DNA from: Pseudomonadota bacterium
GTDB lineage: Bacteria; Pseudomonadota; Alphaproteobacteria; Rhizobiales; Rhizobiaceae
Assembly (NCBI GenBank): GCA_023451735.1
Contig: JAEXYH010000075.1
Coordinates: forward strand, 62,001-126,000
Direction of reading: 5' to 3'
DNA length: 64,000 bases
In this document: one piece after another, positions 18,056-26,572 of the stretch
How the letters are laid out: every line of letters begins with the position of its first letter
Position numbering within the stretch: position 1 is the first letter of the stretch
The notes under the pieces: model-generated
The model's input: only the letters and a program-made list of their open reading frames with translations
The model's database searches: none
What the model was told of the DNA's origin: nothing
Made by a program: the position numbers and the translations under genes

Positions 18056-18931
18056 TCAGTTTAGTTCGGCGCGAGGGTCGAAGGCATCGCGAAGACCATC
18101 GCCAATGAAGTTGATGGCAAGAACTGCCGTGACCAGCGCCCCGCCGGGGAACAGCCATTGCCAGGGATATTGTTCGAGAACTGCGGTGGAGCGTGCGGCG
18201 TTGAGCATGTTGCCCCAGCTTGCAGCGGGAGGGGCAATGCCGAGCCCGAGGAAGGACAGCCCCGCCTCGAGCAGGATGGCATTGGCGATCTGCAGGGTCG
18301 CGAAGACCACGAGAATGTCGATCGAGTTCGGCAGACCGTGGCGGAAGAGAAGATGCGGAAGGCCCGCACCCATGCCTCTTGCCGCCATCACGAAGTCCCG
18401 CTCGCGCAATTCAAGGAGCCGCGAGCGCACCATTCGCGCCAATAGGGGCCAGGACAACAGCGAGATGACGAGCACTGTCGGCCAGATGCCGGTGCCGGCG
18501 ATGGAGGCGAGCACCAGCAGAAAGATCACTGGTGGCAGCGTCATCACCAGATCGACGAACCGCATCGTGACGGCATCCGCCCAGCGGCCGGCCAGCGCCG
18601 AAATCGCTCCGACGAGGAAGCCGATAATGGCGGAAATGATTGTCGAGGTCAGCGCCACAAGGAGCGAGATCCGCCCGCCATCCATCACGCGGGCAAAGAT
18701 GTCACGGCCGACACCGTCCGTGCCGAACCAGTGTTTTGCGCTCGGTCCTGCATTCATGGCGAGCAGGTCGATATCGTTCGGCTTGAAACCCCACCAAAAG
18801 GGATAGGTGAGGATCGCGAGGAACATCGGCACGATAATCGCCACGCCACAGATTGCTGCGCGGTTGAACCGGAAACGCTCTAAAGCGCGGGCGAGGGGGC
18901 CGGGACTGCTCGTAGGGGTGCGTGCCAACAT
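18056..18931 (-). CDS. Dpp/Opp-type ABC transporter permease (DppC-like)
   Basis: 291 residues with about six membrane segments. The first (AAICGVAIIVPMFLAILTYPF) precedes the periplasmic loop KHWFGTDGVGRDIFARVMDG, a hallmark of DppC-type permeases. The EAA loop VMAARGMGAGLPHLLFRHGLPN contacts the ATPases, and GLSFLGLGIAPPAASWGNML follows. It forms the channel with the DppB-like permease encoded 3 bp upstream. Confidence 0.92.
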   Translation of the reverse strand: MLARTPTSSPGPLARALERFRFNRAAICGVAIIVPMFLAILTYPFWWGFKPNDIDLLAMNAGPSAKHWFGTDGVGRDIFARVMDGGRISLLVALTSTIISAIIGFLVGAISALAGRWADAVTMRFVDLVMTLPPVIFLLVLASIAGTGIWPTVLVISLLSWPLLARMVRSRLLELRERDFVMAARGMGAGLPHLLFRHGLPNSIDILVVFATLQIANAILLEAGLSFLGLGIAPPAASWGNMLNAARSTAVLEQYPWQWLFPGGALVTAVLAINFIGDGLRDAFDPRAELN

Positions 18932-18934
18932 TGC

Positions 18935-19894
18935 TCAGCTCACCTTTATCCGGGGGTCAACCGCCGCATAGGCGAGATCGGTCAGGAGGTTGACGACGAT
19001 CACGCAGGCTCCGATGACCAGCGTCGAGCCCATGATGACCGGGTAGTCGCGGTTTTCGACGGCTGTCACCATCAACAGTCCCATGCCGGGCCAGTTGAAC
19101 ACGCTTTCGATGAAGATGGCGCCGCCAATGGCAAGGCCAATGGTCGAGCCGATCAGGGTAATGACCGGCAACAGCGCGTTGCGCAGCGCATGTTTGGTGA
19201 TCACCCACAATTCCGAAACGCCCTTGGCGCGCGCGGTGCGCACATAATCCTGATTGAGGACTTCAAGCATCGAGCCCCGCATGTAGCGCATGATCAACGC
19301 CGTCTGGGCAAGCGCCAGCAGAGAAGCGGGCAGGATCAGATGGTGGATGAGGTCGAGAAGCGAGAACTCGCGGCCGGGCGTCAACATGCCGCCCGAGGGC
19401 ATCCAGTTGAAATAGACGGAAAAGAGATAGAGCCCGACCAGGCCGCTGAGGAAAGGCGGGCTGGAAATGCCGGTAACGGCTAGGACGGAGAAGGATACGT
19501 CTGCCAAAGAATTTCGACGCACGGCGCTGATGATGCCCGTTGCGATGCCGGCAATGATGGCGATGACGATTGCAGTTCCCATCAGAAGAACCGTCGGTCC
19601 GACCCGTGAGAACACCAGGCCGAGGACGGCCTGATCTGGACGCTGGATCGAATAACCGAGATTGCCGGTTAGCGCTTGCTGCAGCCAGGCGAGGTATTGC
19701 ACCGGTAGCGGCTGGTCGAGACCAAGCGTTGCGCGCAGTTCCATGAGGTTCGACGGTGACATCGGCACATTGGGATCGATATAGGCGTCGATCGGATCGC
19801 CGGGGGTAAGGCGCAGCATCACGAAGATCAGCATGCTTAAGGCAAGCAGCATGCCTGCCCCGATCAGCAGGCGCCGGAGACTGTATTTCAGCAT
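18935..19894 (-). CDS. Dpp/Opp-type ABC transporter permease (DppB-like)
   Basis: 319 residues from the ATG at 19894 (MLKYSLRRLLIGAGMLLALS), which has AGGAA 8 nt upstream. The frame stays open 138 bp further upstream, but that part is basic, non-hydrophobic and overlaps the binding-protein gene. Motifs: FVMLRLTPGDPIDAYI, LGLDQPLPVQYLAWL, GNLGYSIQ, the EAA loop VRTARAKGVSELWVITKHALRNALLPV, and FNWPGMGLLMVTAVENRDYP. It is the inner-membrane partner of the DppC-like permease. Confidence 0.92.
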   Translation of the reverse strand: MLKYSLRRLLIGAGMLLALSMLIFVMLRLTPGDPIDAYIDPNVPMSPSNLMELRATLGLDQPLPVQYLAWLQQALTGNLGYSIQRPDQAVLGLVFSRVGPTVLLMGTAIVIAIIAGIATGIISAVRRNSLADVSFSVLAVTGISSPPFLSGLVGLYLFSVYFNWMPSGGMLTPGREFSLLDLIHHLILPASLLALAQTALIMRYMRGSMLEVLNQDYVRTARAKGVSELWVITKHALRNALLPVITLIGSTIGLAIGGAIFIESVFNWPGMGLLMVTAVENRDYPVIMGSTLVIGACVIVVNLLTDLAYAAVDPRIKVS

Positions 19895-19961
19895 GGATGT
19901 GTTCCTGTGAGGGTGACAGGCCAAGGCCGGCCACCCTTCGTTTCTCAGGAGCGGTGCCGCC

Positions 19962-21548
19962 CTATTCGGCGATCGACCATTTTTCCGGATGCGCCTCGTA
20001 AGGGCCGCCGCCCGGCGCGGGCGTCCAGACAAAGTCCTTCAGCTTGGCGGATGCCACGCCATAGCGGTTTGCGACCCACAGCGTGCCCCAGGGCAGTTGG
20101 GCATTCATCACCTTGCAGACGTCCTGATATCGAGCGTCGCGTTTGGCAGTGTCGGTTTCTCCCAGCGCTGTATCCAGCGCCTTTGTCAGTTCCGGCATTC
20201 GGGCACGCACCACGTTAGGGCCGGCCGGCGGGATCTGTTTTTCGTTGAGCCCGACATTGATGCTGCTCGGATCGGGACCGTTCTGAAGGCCGGCATAGAC
20301 CATCTGGAACTGGGCGACATCCGGCGTCGGGTTGAGCACGATGCTATTATAGGTCGGGGTGTCGACGGCACGCGGCGTGACGTTAATGCCGACCTGGGCC
20401 AGCATCGCCTGAACGGCTGCCATGACATTTGCGGCGAGCGGTGTCGTATAGTAGGTCAGGAGCGTGATCGGCTTGTTGCCGTTGATCTCGTCCCATCCGG
20501 CTTCCTCCAGCAGCTTCTTCGCCTTTTCGGGATCGTAGGCATAGGCCTCGATACCCTGTGGCACGACCTGATCGGCCACGTAACCGCAGTTCGCCGGCTT
20601 GGCTGCGCCGCCATAGAGGCTCTGGATGATTGCATCGCGGTTGATCGCGTACATCACCGCCTGCCGGACCCGCAGATCCTTCCAGATGGGCGAATCGTGG
20701 TTGAAACCGAGATAGTTGACCACGAAGGAATTGCCTTCGATGATGCGGAAATCCTTATTGTCGCGGAATGCGTTGAGATCGTTGGAATCCACATAGGTGA
20801 ACTGGATTTCTCCTGCCCTGAGGGCGGCGATCGCAGCGGCCGGGTTGGCGAAATAGCGGTTGATGACCTTCTCAAGCGCCGGCTTGCCGCCGCGGTAATC
20901 GGTATTGGCGGTCAGCTCGACATACTGGTCGGTGACGTATTTGCCGAACTTGAACGGACCGGTGCCGACTGGCGTGGTCGACCACCAGCTGTTCTTGGCT
21001 AGCTGATCAGCCGGGATCTGCGACAAGGCATGTTCCGGCAGCATCATCACCTTGGTCAAGGTGTCCAGCAGACTTGCCGAGGGCGCCGAAAGCTTCACGA
21101 CAAGCGTCTTGTCGTCGGTCGTCTCCACCGAGGATATCGACGTCAGGCGCGCGGCAAGAACTGAACCGGTCTTGGCGTTCTTGGCCAGTTCAAGGGTGAA
21201 ACTTGCGTCCTTGGCAGTAAACGGCTTTCCGTCGTGCCAATTCGCATCGGCCAGCTTGAACGTGTAGGTCAGTTGGTCATTGCTGACCTCGTAGGACGAG
21301 GCGAGCAGGCCAACCACTTTCTGCAGTTTCTCGTCATAGGTAACGAGCGGTTCGTAATAGACGCTCAGCCAGGTGAAGCCGCTGGTCGCGGCGAGTGGAT
21401 TGAAATTGCCCTGGAAACCACCGGGACCGACGTCGAACCCTCCAGACAGTGTCGCGGCGTGAGCCGGCACGACGAAGGCTGGCAATGCGCTTGTCGCCAT
21501 AATGGCGGCCAGCGCGGTGGCATATGTAAGTCTGGACACTCGTTTCAT
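19962..21548 (-). CDS. Family-5 periplasmic solute-binding protein
   Basis: 528 residues with a clear signal peptide (MKRVSRLTYATALAAIMATS ... PAHA, cleavage near residue 32). The family-5 (peptide/nickel/opine class) core is recognisable: LTYTFKLADANWHDGKPFTAKDASFTLELAKN, TPVGTGPFKFGKYV, and DLRVRQAVMYAINRDAIIQSLYGG. It captures the substrate in the periplasm and delivers it to the two permeases. It lies 21 bp downstream of the GntR gene, so the two are co-transcribed. The ligand cannot be read from sequence; the aldolases in the operon hint at a keto-acid-containing compound. Confidence 0.92.
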   Translation of the reverse strand: MKRVSRLTYATALAAIMATSALPAFVVPAHAATLSGGFDVGPGGFQGNFNPLAATSGFTWLSVYYEPLVTYDEKLQKVVGLLASSYEVSNDQLTYTFKLADANWHDGKPFTAKDASFTLELAKNAKTGSVLAARLTSISSVETTDDKTLVVKLSAPSASLLDTLTKVMMLPEHALSQIPADQLAKNSWWSTTPVGTGPFKFGKYVTDQYVELTANTDYRGGKPALEKVINRYFANPAAAIAALRAGEIQFTYVDSNDLNAFRDNKDFRIIEGNSFVVNYLGFNHDSPIWKDLRVRQAVMYAINRDAIIQSLYGGAAKPANCGYVADQVVPQGIEAYAYDPEKAKKLLEEAGWDEINGNKPITLLTYYTTPLAANVMAAVQAMLAQVGINVTPRAVDTPTYNSIVLNPTPDVAQFQMVYAGLQNGPDPSSINVGLNEKQIPPAGPNVVRARMPELTKALDTALGETDTAKRDARYQDVCKVMNAQLPWGTLWVANRYGVASAKLKDFVWTPAPGGGPYEAHPEKWSIAE

Positions 21549-21569
21549 TGTGCTCCTCCCACATTGAAC

Positions 21570-22283
21570 CTAGCTTGCTAACTTGCTTGCAGTGATGACC
21601 TGCAAAATCCCTTCGTAATGACGGTCCAGCCGCCTCTGCGCTTCGGCGACGTCTCGTCTCTCGACAGCTTCCGCGATCGCCGCGTGATCCCTCCAGGTCG
21701 CAACGGGATCGGCATTCTCGAGGTTGACGAAATCGGATGCCTTGTAAAAAGCGAGCCAGAAAATAGCGATGAGCCGCGTGAACGTCTCGTTGTTCTGGCA
21801 GCGGAACAGCAGGGTATGGAAAAGCTGATCCTCATCCGCAAAGGATTCGCCGCGTCTGGCGAGCTCCCCCATGCGCTCGACCGTGGCGCGCAATTCGGCG
21901 ATATCCTCCGCGCCGATGATTGCGAGCGTCTTGCCGATCATGCCCACTTCCAACACGCGGCGGATCTCGATCAGTTCCTCGACCTGCCGCAAGGCGCCGC
22001 CGAGGCCATAGGCGAGATTATCGAGCAGGGGCTCGAATGAAAACGCCTTGACGAAAATTCCAACCCCGCGCCGAGCTTCCAGAACACCGAGCGATTCCAG
22101 CGCCTTGATGCCCTCCCGCAATGAGTTTCGGCTTACACCAAGTTGGTTGGCCAAGTCCGATTCCGCGGGAAGGAGCGTCCCTGGTGTTAACCCGTTGTCA
22201 GAAATGAATGCTCTTAGGCTCTCCTGAACTGATACGTGCAGAAGAGGCGCTCGCGTCAACGGTTTGATGGATTTTAGGGACAT
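21570..22283 (-). CDS. FadR-subfamily GntR transcriptional regulator
   Basis: 237 residues from the ATG at 22283. The frame is open for 103 more codons upstream, but that stretch has no family similarity. N-terminal winged helix: LLPAESDLANQLGVSRNSLREGIKALESLGVLEARRGVGIFV (about 35-78). C-terminal FCD ligand-binding helices: EELIEIRRVLEVGMIG, DEDQLFHTLLFRCQNNETFTRLI, and DHAAIAEAVERRDVAEAQRRLDRHYEGI, which include the metal-binding Asp/His positions. As first gene of the transporter-aldolase operon it most likely represses it and is released by a pathway intermediate. Confidence 0.9.
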   Translation of the reverse strand: MSLKSIKPLTRAPLLHVSVQESLRAFISDNGLTPGTLLPAESDLANQLGVSRNSLREGIKALESLGVLEARRGVGIFVKAFSFEPLLDNLAYGLGGALRQVEELIEIRRVLEVGMIGKTLAIIGAEDIAELRATVERMGELARRGESFADEDQLFHTLLFRCQNNETFTRLIAIFWLAFYKASDFVNLENADPVATWRDHAAIAEAVERRDVAEAQRRLDRHYEGILQVITASKLAS

Positions 22284-22785
22284 GAAGCAAACCACCCGAT
22301 CAAAGCATGCCCTGATCATATGCACTTGTAGGATATCCGTCAAGTAGATGGTGTTCCGCTGTGAACGCTCGGCCCGAGAATGATGATCGACGCGCTGTGG
22401 GGCATCCCAGGCTAGGATGAGTGCGTCGGGCCGTAAGGGCTCTTTAGGTGCGGGCCGCTGATTGGCGACGGAATACTCTATCAGCAGTTTGACCGCTTGG
22501 TACCTGGCCGCGAGCTTTATGATATGGACGAGGACGAGCTTTACGATCTCGGGATCAGTAAACGCGGGTATAGGAGAAAGTCGCACGCCCATTTCTGCGG
22601 AGTGCTGTCCTTGCGGCTGAAGTGGACATTACAACTGTCGTGGCCGAAGCGGACCTGTTCTCGGCGGTTCGCAGCGCCGCACCCCATCGACATCGCGGTG
22701 GGGAAGGGTTAAGCGCCGGACCTGGTTGCAGAGCGAACTTGCGTCGATCACTTTCAACACAATCAACATCTGAGTAGGGAACATC
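22284..22785. other. Regulatory gap between the GntR operon and the nucleoside permease gene
   Basis: Divergent promoters for the GntR-led operon and the gene at 22786 must lie here. The segment 22300-22345 is AT-richer and likely holds the operon promoter. On the plus strand around 22497-22580 a start-less frame reads YDMDEDELYDLGISKRGYRR, faintly like the end of DUF1127 small proteins. It has no start, so I do not call a gene. Confidence 0.4.
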
Positions 22786-23796
22786 ATGCGACTGTTACTT
22801 TCGGCTTTATCCTTGGCTCTGATCGGGCTCCCAATCCTCGCTGTTGAGGCCAAAGCTGATCCTATCAAGGTGAAAGTCTTCGTCGGATCCATGTTTGAAA
22901 TCGGAAAAAACACTGGTGATCGCGCTGGTGAATTCCAGCATTGGTATGATCGCTATTGGTCGACGTCCACTCCCGAAACGGTGACGGGTGCCTTCGCACC
23001 GGTCCATTGCAACGACAATGGCGTCTGCGGATCGGTGCTCGGTATGGGTAAGGTCAACGCAGCTGCTTCAATGCAGGCAATTCTGCTCAACAGCAAATAC
23101 GACTTTTCCGATACCTACTATCTGATTACCGGTGTCGCAGGAACGCCGCCCGCCCGCGGTACGATAGGCGACGTTGTTTGGGCGAGCTGGTTGATCGACT
23201 ACGATCTCGGTCACCGGTGGGCTCCGGAAGAGGGAGAGGCTGACAAGCCGGTGTTCATGCCTCGCAAAGGCTACGAGAATTACAGAGTTCACAAGCTGAA
23301 TCCTGAACTCACGGCTTGGGGCGTGGACCTTTCGCGAAATGTCCAACTTCAGGATTCACCAGAAGCGAAATCTTATCGACTTCGCTACCCCGAAACTTCG
23401 GCGAGAGCGGAGCCGTCAGTCAAGGTTGGCACCCATATGACCGGGGATACGTTCTTTCATGGGCCAGGACTTTCAGCGGAAGCGCAATATATCGCCAAGC
23501 TCTATGGCGCGGACGATTATCTCGTCACCGAGATGGAGGATAACGCAATCGCGCAAGTGATCAGCCGTACGCACGGCACCGATCGTATCGCCGCGATCCG
23601 CGGCTCGGTCAATTTCGACCAGGGCAACCCGAACGAGACGACACTGCAGCACCTCGATCCGGCACCAGGTCAGACTGCCGGCGGATTTGCGGAGACGGTT
23701 CGGAACATCGAACGTGTGGGAAGCCCGCTTGTCGACGAGATTGTGTCCAACTGGAGTGATTGGAAGCAGGGCGTTCCGCCTCTGCCAAAGCGTTGA
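22786..23796 (+). CDS. NUP-family purine nucleoside permease
   Basis: 336 residues with a signal peptide (MRLLLSALSLALIGLPILAVEAKA). The body matches the NUP (nucleoside permease) family: IKVKVFVGSMFEIG, ETVTGAFAPVHCNDNGVCG, TGVAGTPPARGTIGDVVWASWLIDYDLGH, TGDTFFHGPGLSAEAQYIAKLYG and VTEMEDNAIAQV. The GTPP and EMED motifs resemble the ligand pocket of nucleoside phosphorylases, so the protein may bind or cleave nucleosides at the cell surface; the family name comes from a yeast permease. AGGGAAC lies just before the start. It is monocistronic, ending at a strong hairpin (23838-23861). Confidence 0.85.
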   Translation: MRLLLSALSLALIGLPILAVEAKADPIKVKVFVGSMFEIGKNTGDRAGEFQHWYDRYWSTSTPETVTGAFAPVHCNDNGVCGSVLGMGKVNAAASMQAILLNSKYDFSDTYYLITGVAGTPPARGTIGDVVWASWLIDYDLGHRWAPEEGEADKPVFMPRKGYENYRVHKLNPELTAWGVDLSRNVQLQDSPEAKSYRLRYPETSARAEPSVKVGTHMTGDTFFHGPGLSAEAQYIAKLYGADDYLVTEMEDNAIAQVISRTHGTDRIAAIRGSVNFDQGNPNETTLQHLDPAPGQTAGGFAETVRNIERVGSPLVDEIVSNWSDWKQGVPPLPKR

Positions 23797-23837
23797 CAAG
23801 AGAGCACCGCCCGGCTCTTTCATAAACTGCAATCGGC

Positions 23838-23868
23838 GAGCACCGTGGAGTTACGGTGCTCTTAATAT
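23838..23868 (+). terminator. Hairpin terminator after the NUP gene
   Basis: Perfect 9-bp arms GAGCACCGT (23838-23846) and ACGGTGCTC (23853-23861) flank a GGAGTT loop, followed by TTAATAT. The T-run is modest but the stem is strong. Confidence 0.65.
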
Positions 23869-24461
23869 CAACACCTGCAGGTATGCCCGTTATAGCTTTG
23901 ACATGTTCAACCGGCGCGCCTGAGCCTGCTCGTCCGCTTCGCGCCGGGAACATGTCATCGGGCGGCCGACAAAGGCCAAGCTTCCACTGCAATCCCGCTG
24001 TGCCGAGATGAAGGGAGGCAATGACGTCTTATCTGCTTTGGACATCACAGCGCCCCGTATTGGTTAGCCAGGTCCGCAGGAGAGGCGGACTGGTTCTGGC
24101 ACCATCGCGGCAATCCGCTTCCTCCGGTCATTCTGGCCGGCGGCGACGCCCTGTGTCACGTCCTTGGTTTGCTGCAGGCACACTTGCCAAAACTTCAATC
24201 GGCATGGCGAGCAGTCACCGTTACCGCCACTGCAGACCTCGTCTTTGGAATGGGTTGGAGGCATCTTTACGCATGTGCGGCTTAACGGAAACTCGAGGGT
24301 GGACCGGTTCGCCAAAATCCAAGGCTTCCTTAACGACGCAGGCGGCGGCAGTGTCAAATCAATGTCCGGACGCCGAGCACGGGCAGCTTGCCAGCGACAT
24401 CGTTGAAAGCCGAGGCTGGGAGTGCGTAACGCCGGGCTATCGGCGTTTGATGCTCCGCGCC
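23869..24461. other. No intact gene; possible coding remnant near 24045-24300
   Basis: Between the NUP terminator and the recombinase gene no frame with a start looks genuine. In one plus-strand frame a start-less stretch, roughly 24045-24300, reads like protein (ADWFWHHRGNPLPPVILAGG, then LVFGMGWRHLYACAA and stop). I cannot assign it to a family. It may be the eroded tail of a gene disrupted when the recombinase segment arrived. Confidence 0.35.
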
Positions 24462-25379
24462 TTAATGACGCATGAGGCCAAACCGATGCGCCTCATCCAG
24501 GAGGTGGCGAACAGACGATGGTTGCCACTTCAACCCACCGCGAGCAGGCCGCTCGCCCATTTTAGTCAGTTGAGCGGCGATGTCGCGCAATGACAGGCCG
24601 GGATCTGCGATGGCAATCGCCGCAACGAGCGTCATCAGGTGATCTTCCGGCGCACGGCGGGGCGAGCGAGCCAGGAGCTCGGGCTCGGCCAGCTTCTCGC
24701 GGACCATACGATGCACGGCACGGCGCAGTCTTTCCACCGTCCAGTTCAGGCCTTTGCGATTGAGGACCAGTACGACATTTTCCCAGCTATGCTGGGGGCG
24801 AAGCTGCCTCACGGTTGGTAGCCATGTTTGGGCGGACGAGATGAGCTCGTCGAGATAGAGTTTTTCTCTCGCCTTGGACACTGCCCTGATCGCCTCTGGC
24901 CGCCGCTCTCGAAGTCCCGGGTTGCCCGGCAGTTTGCCGCGTGCCCTTGCCGCCTTGATACCGGCTTTGGTTCGTTCGGCGTTCAGCGTGCGTTCGAGCT
25001 GTGCGATTGCGCCGATGACCTGAACAGAGAACATCCCCTGGGGCGTGGAGGTATCGATCGGGTCGCCTATCGACCTGAAATAGACACTGCGGTCTTGAAG
25101 ATCCTCGATCATCTGCAACAGATGGCTGACGGACCGCGCGAGGCGATCCAGACGGACAACGACCAGCATATCCCCGGCGGTAAGATCACCGAGAAGTCGC
25201 GTGAGAACTGGCCGTGCCCCCGATGCGCCGGATCCGTTTTCCTGAAAGATCCGTTCGCAGCCAGCGGCGCGCAACTCGTCCATCTGAGCGTCATCGACCT
25301 GATCGCCGGTCGAGGCGCGCGCATAGCCGATAAGACGTCTCGGCGCCGGCGATGGATTAGTGGCTTCCCATTGTGCCAT
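24462..25379 (-). CDS. Serine recombinase (resolvase/invertase family)
   Basis: 305 residues from the ATG at 25379; the frame stays open for 60 more codons but those are AT-rich and unlike the family. The N-terminal catalytic domain has LIGYARASTGDQ with nucleophile Ser 23, then ERIFQENGSGASGARPVL, DMLVVVRLDRLARSVSHLL with the active-site arginines, and GMFSVQVIGAIAQLERTLNAERTKAGIKAARARG. This is followed by about 120 residues of extra helices and a C-terminal helix-turn-helix-like part (SLRDIAAQLTKMGERPARGGLKWQPSSVRHLL), longer than a 185-residue Tn3 resolvase. It may resolve plasmid multimers or belong to a transposon. I did not identify its crossover site. Confidence 0.88.
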   Translation of the reverse strand: MAQWEATNPSPAPRRLIGYARASTGDQVDDAQMDELRAAGCERIFQENGSGASGARPVLTRLLGDLTAGDMLVVVRLDRLARSVSHLLQMIEDLQDRSVYFRSIGDPIDTSTPQGMFSVQVIGAIAQLERTLNAERTKAGIKAARARGKLPGNPGLRERRPEAIRAVSKAREKLYLDELISSAQTWLPTVRQLRPQHSWENVVLVLNRKGLNWTVERLRRAVHRMVREKLAEPELLARSPRRAPEDHLMTLVAAIAIADPGLSLRDIAAQLTKMGERPARGGLKWQPSSVRHLLDEAHRFGLMRH

Positions 25380-25871
25380 GATTTTATTCACGCGTTTCCA
25401 GATGCTCCGCACAGATAGGAAAATATGAGAAAACGAACCATTGCAAGCGTGGTTTTGATCAAATTGGTATTTCCTCGAGCTTTCGGAGCGGCCCAAAAGA
25501 GGGGCGCTGGTCGCAACCAAGTCGAAATTCGCTCTGGTAGCCAACTTCGCGAAATTCATAAAAAGGAGATTGCAGGGGAGTAGGCGATGATAGTCGTTAT
25601 GCGCGCAACGTCGATGGAGAACTCGACATCCATTCGTGGGAGAGGGGCTATTTTACGACTGGAAGCTCACGCAGATCCACGCGAAATCGATCTCGCAGTA
25701 CCGTGAAGGAGCTTCGCATCGGCAACTCACCCCAGTGTGATGGAACTTCAACTATTTGCGAAGTCGAACTTATTTCGAAACAATCGGCGCAATTGCGAAG
25801 TTCTCACCCTGTCCTCTCAGACAGCGGTACTCAAAATTGCACCGCCCTGTAACGATTTTAGGAGATGAGTT
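25380..25871. other. Gap upstream of the recombinase and the small exported protein
   Basis: AT-rich patches, especially 25385-25570 and 25740-25800, probably contain the divergent promoters. Stretches such as TCGAACTTATTTCGAAACAA recur in loosely repeated form (25760-25800), but no clean resolvase binding site could be defined. No gene is seen. Confidence 0.4.
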
Positions 25872-26201
25872 ATGAAAAAGACAATCGCGCTCGCAGCTAT
25901 GATTTCTGCATCCACTTTCGCCGCCGGCGCCTATGCGCAGGATACCAACGTCACTGCCCCGGCACCGTCCGCTGAAGCGGTCACGATTGTAAATGTTGCC
26001 ACCACGCAGGATACCGGCGATAGCAGCCGTCTCCCCAAGTCCATCTCCAATCCGACGCCTGAAGTGACGCAGGCAGCACAGGAACAGGTTCAGGCTGATC
26101 CTGCGCTGATGGACGCCCTGAAAAAGCAGAATGTTGAGCTGAACAAGGTGGTTGCTGTCGATACTGCCGCGAATGGCGGCAAGACGGTCTACACCAAGTA
26201 A
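25872..26201 (+). CDS. Small exported protein of unknown function
   Basis: 109 residues. A clear Sec signal peptide (MKKTIALAAMISASTFAAGAYAQ, cleavage after AYA) leads to an 86-residue acidic, Ala/Thr/Val-rich mature chain without cysteines. It contains SKSISNPTPEVTQAAQEQVQ and ends DTAANGGKTVYTK. I recognise no domain. It resembles short periplasmic proteins common in rhizobia. AGGAG lies 7-8 nt before the start, and a strong terminator follows 20 bp after the stop, so it is a stand-alone and probably well-expressed gene. Confidence 0.75.
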   Translation: MKKTIALAAMISASTFAAGAYAQDTNVTAPAPSAEAVTIVNVATTQDTGDSSRLPKSISNPTPEVTQAAQEQVQADPALMDALKKQNVELNKVVAVDTAANGGKTVYTK

Positions 26202-26220
26202 GATTGTGGATCGGAATTCA

Positions 26221-26250
26221 AGCCGGGCTCTGAGGAGCCCGGCTTATTTC
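26221..26250 (+). terminator. Rho-independent terminator
   Basis: Perfect 10-bp GC-rich arms AGCCGGGCTC (26221-26230) and GAGCCCGGCT (26235-26244) surround a TGAG loop, followed by TATTTCG. It closes the small exported-protein gene. Confidence 0.85.
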
Positions 26251-26572
26251 GTTGCGTGGCTGACAACTACTTTTCTCTTTGAACGATCGCAACCGGCATA
26301 GAACGTCATCGGGTGCCAATGGTGCGCCAAAGTCCCGAGTGGATGTCCATTCGATCAGCTCGAATTGGGCGGTAAGTCTCATTGGCGCTGACGGTGCGGG
26401 TCCGCACCTCAAAGCGAACGCTTTCCAATGCAAACTCATGGGTGACATGACCACGAATAGAAGCTCCGGGTCGTCTTCTTGATCACCCTAAACCAGGCTT
26501 CGAAAGCAAGATGGCCGAGCCTCAGAGCGTCGTCGACTTAGGGGCATAGCCAATGCGATCGGCAGCAGTAAA
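26251..26572. other. Intergenic, no gene seen
   Basis: The gap lies between convergent genes. Short frames on both strands lack any recognisable sequence. Confidence 0.5.

Noticed and set aside
19989..21002. Plus-strand frame of 337 codons
   Set aside because: Antisense of the solute-binding protein gene; its composition mirrors that gene.
22443..22600. Start-less frame with LYDMDEDELYDLGISKRGYR, like the end of DUF1127
   Set aside because: No start codon or upstream domain; could be chance.
24021..24593. Plus-strand frame of 190 codons overlapping the recombinase end
   Set aside because: The sequence is Arg/Ser-rich and unlike a protein, and it overlaps the conserved recombinase C-terminus.
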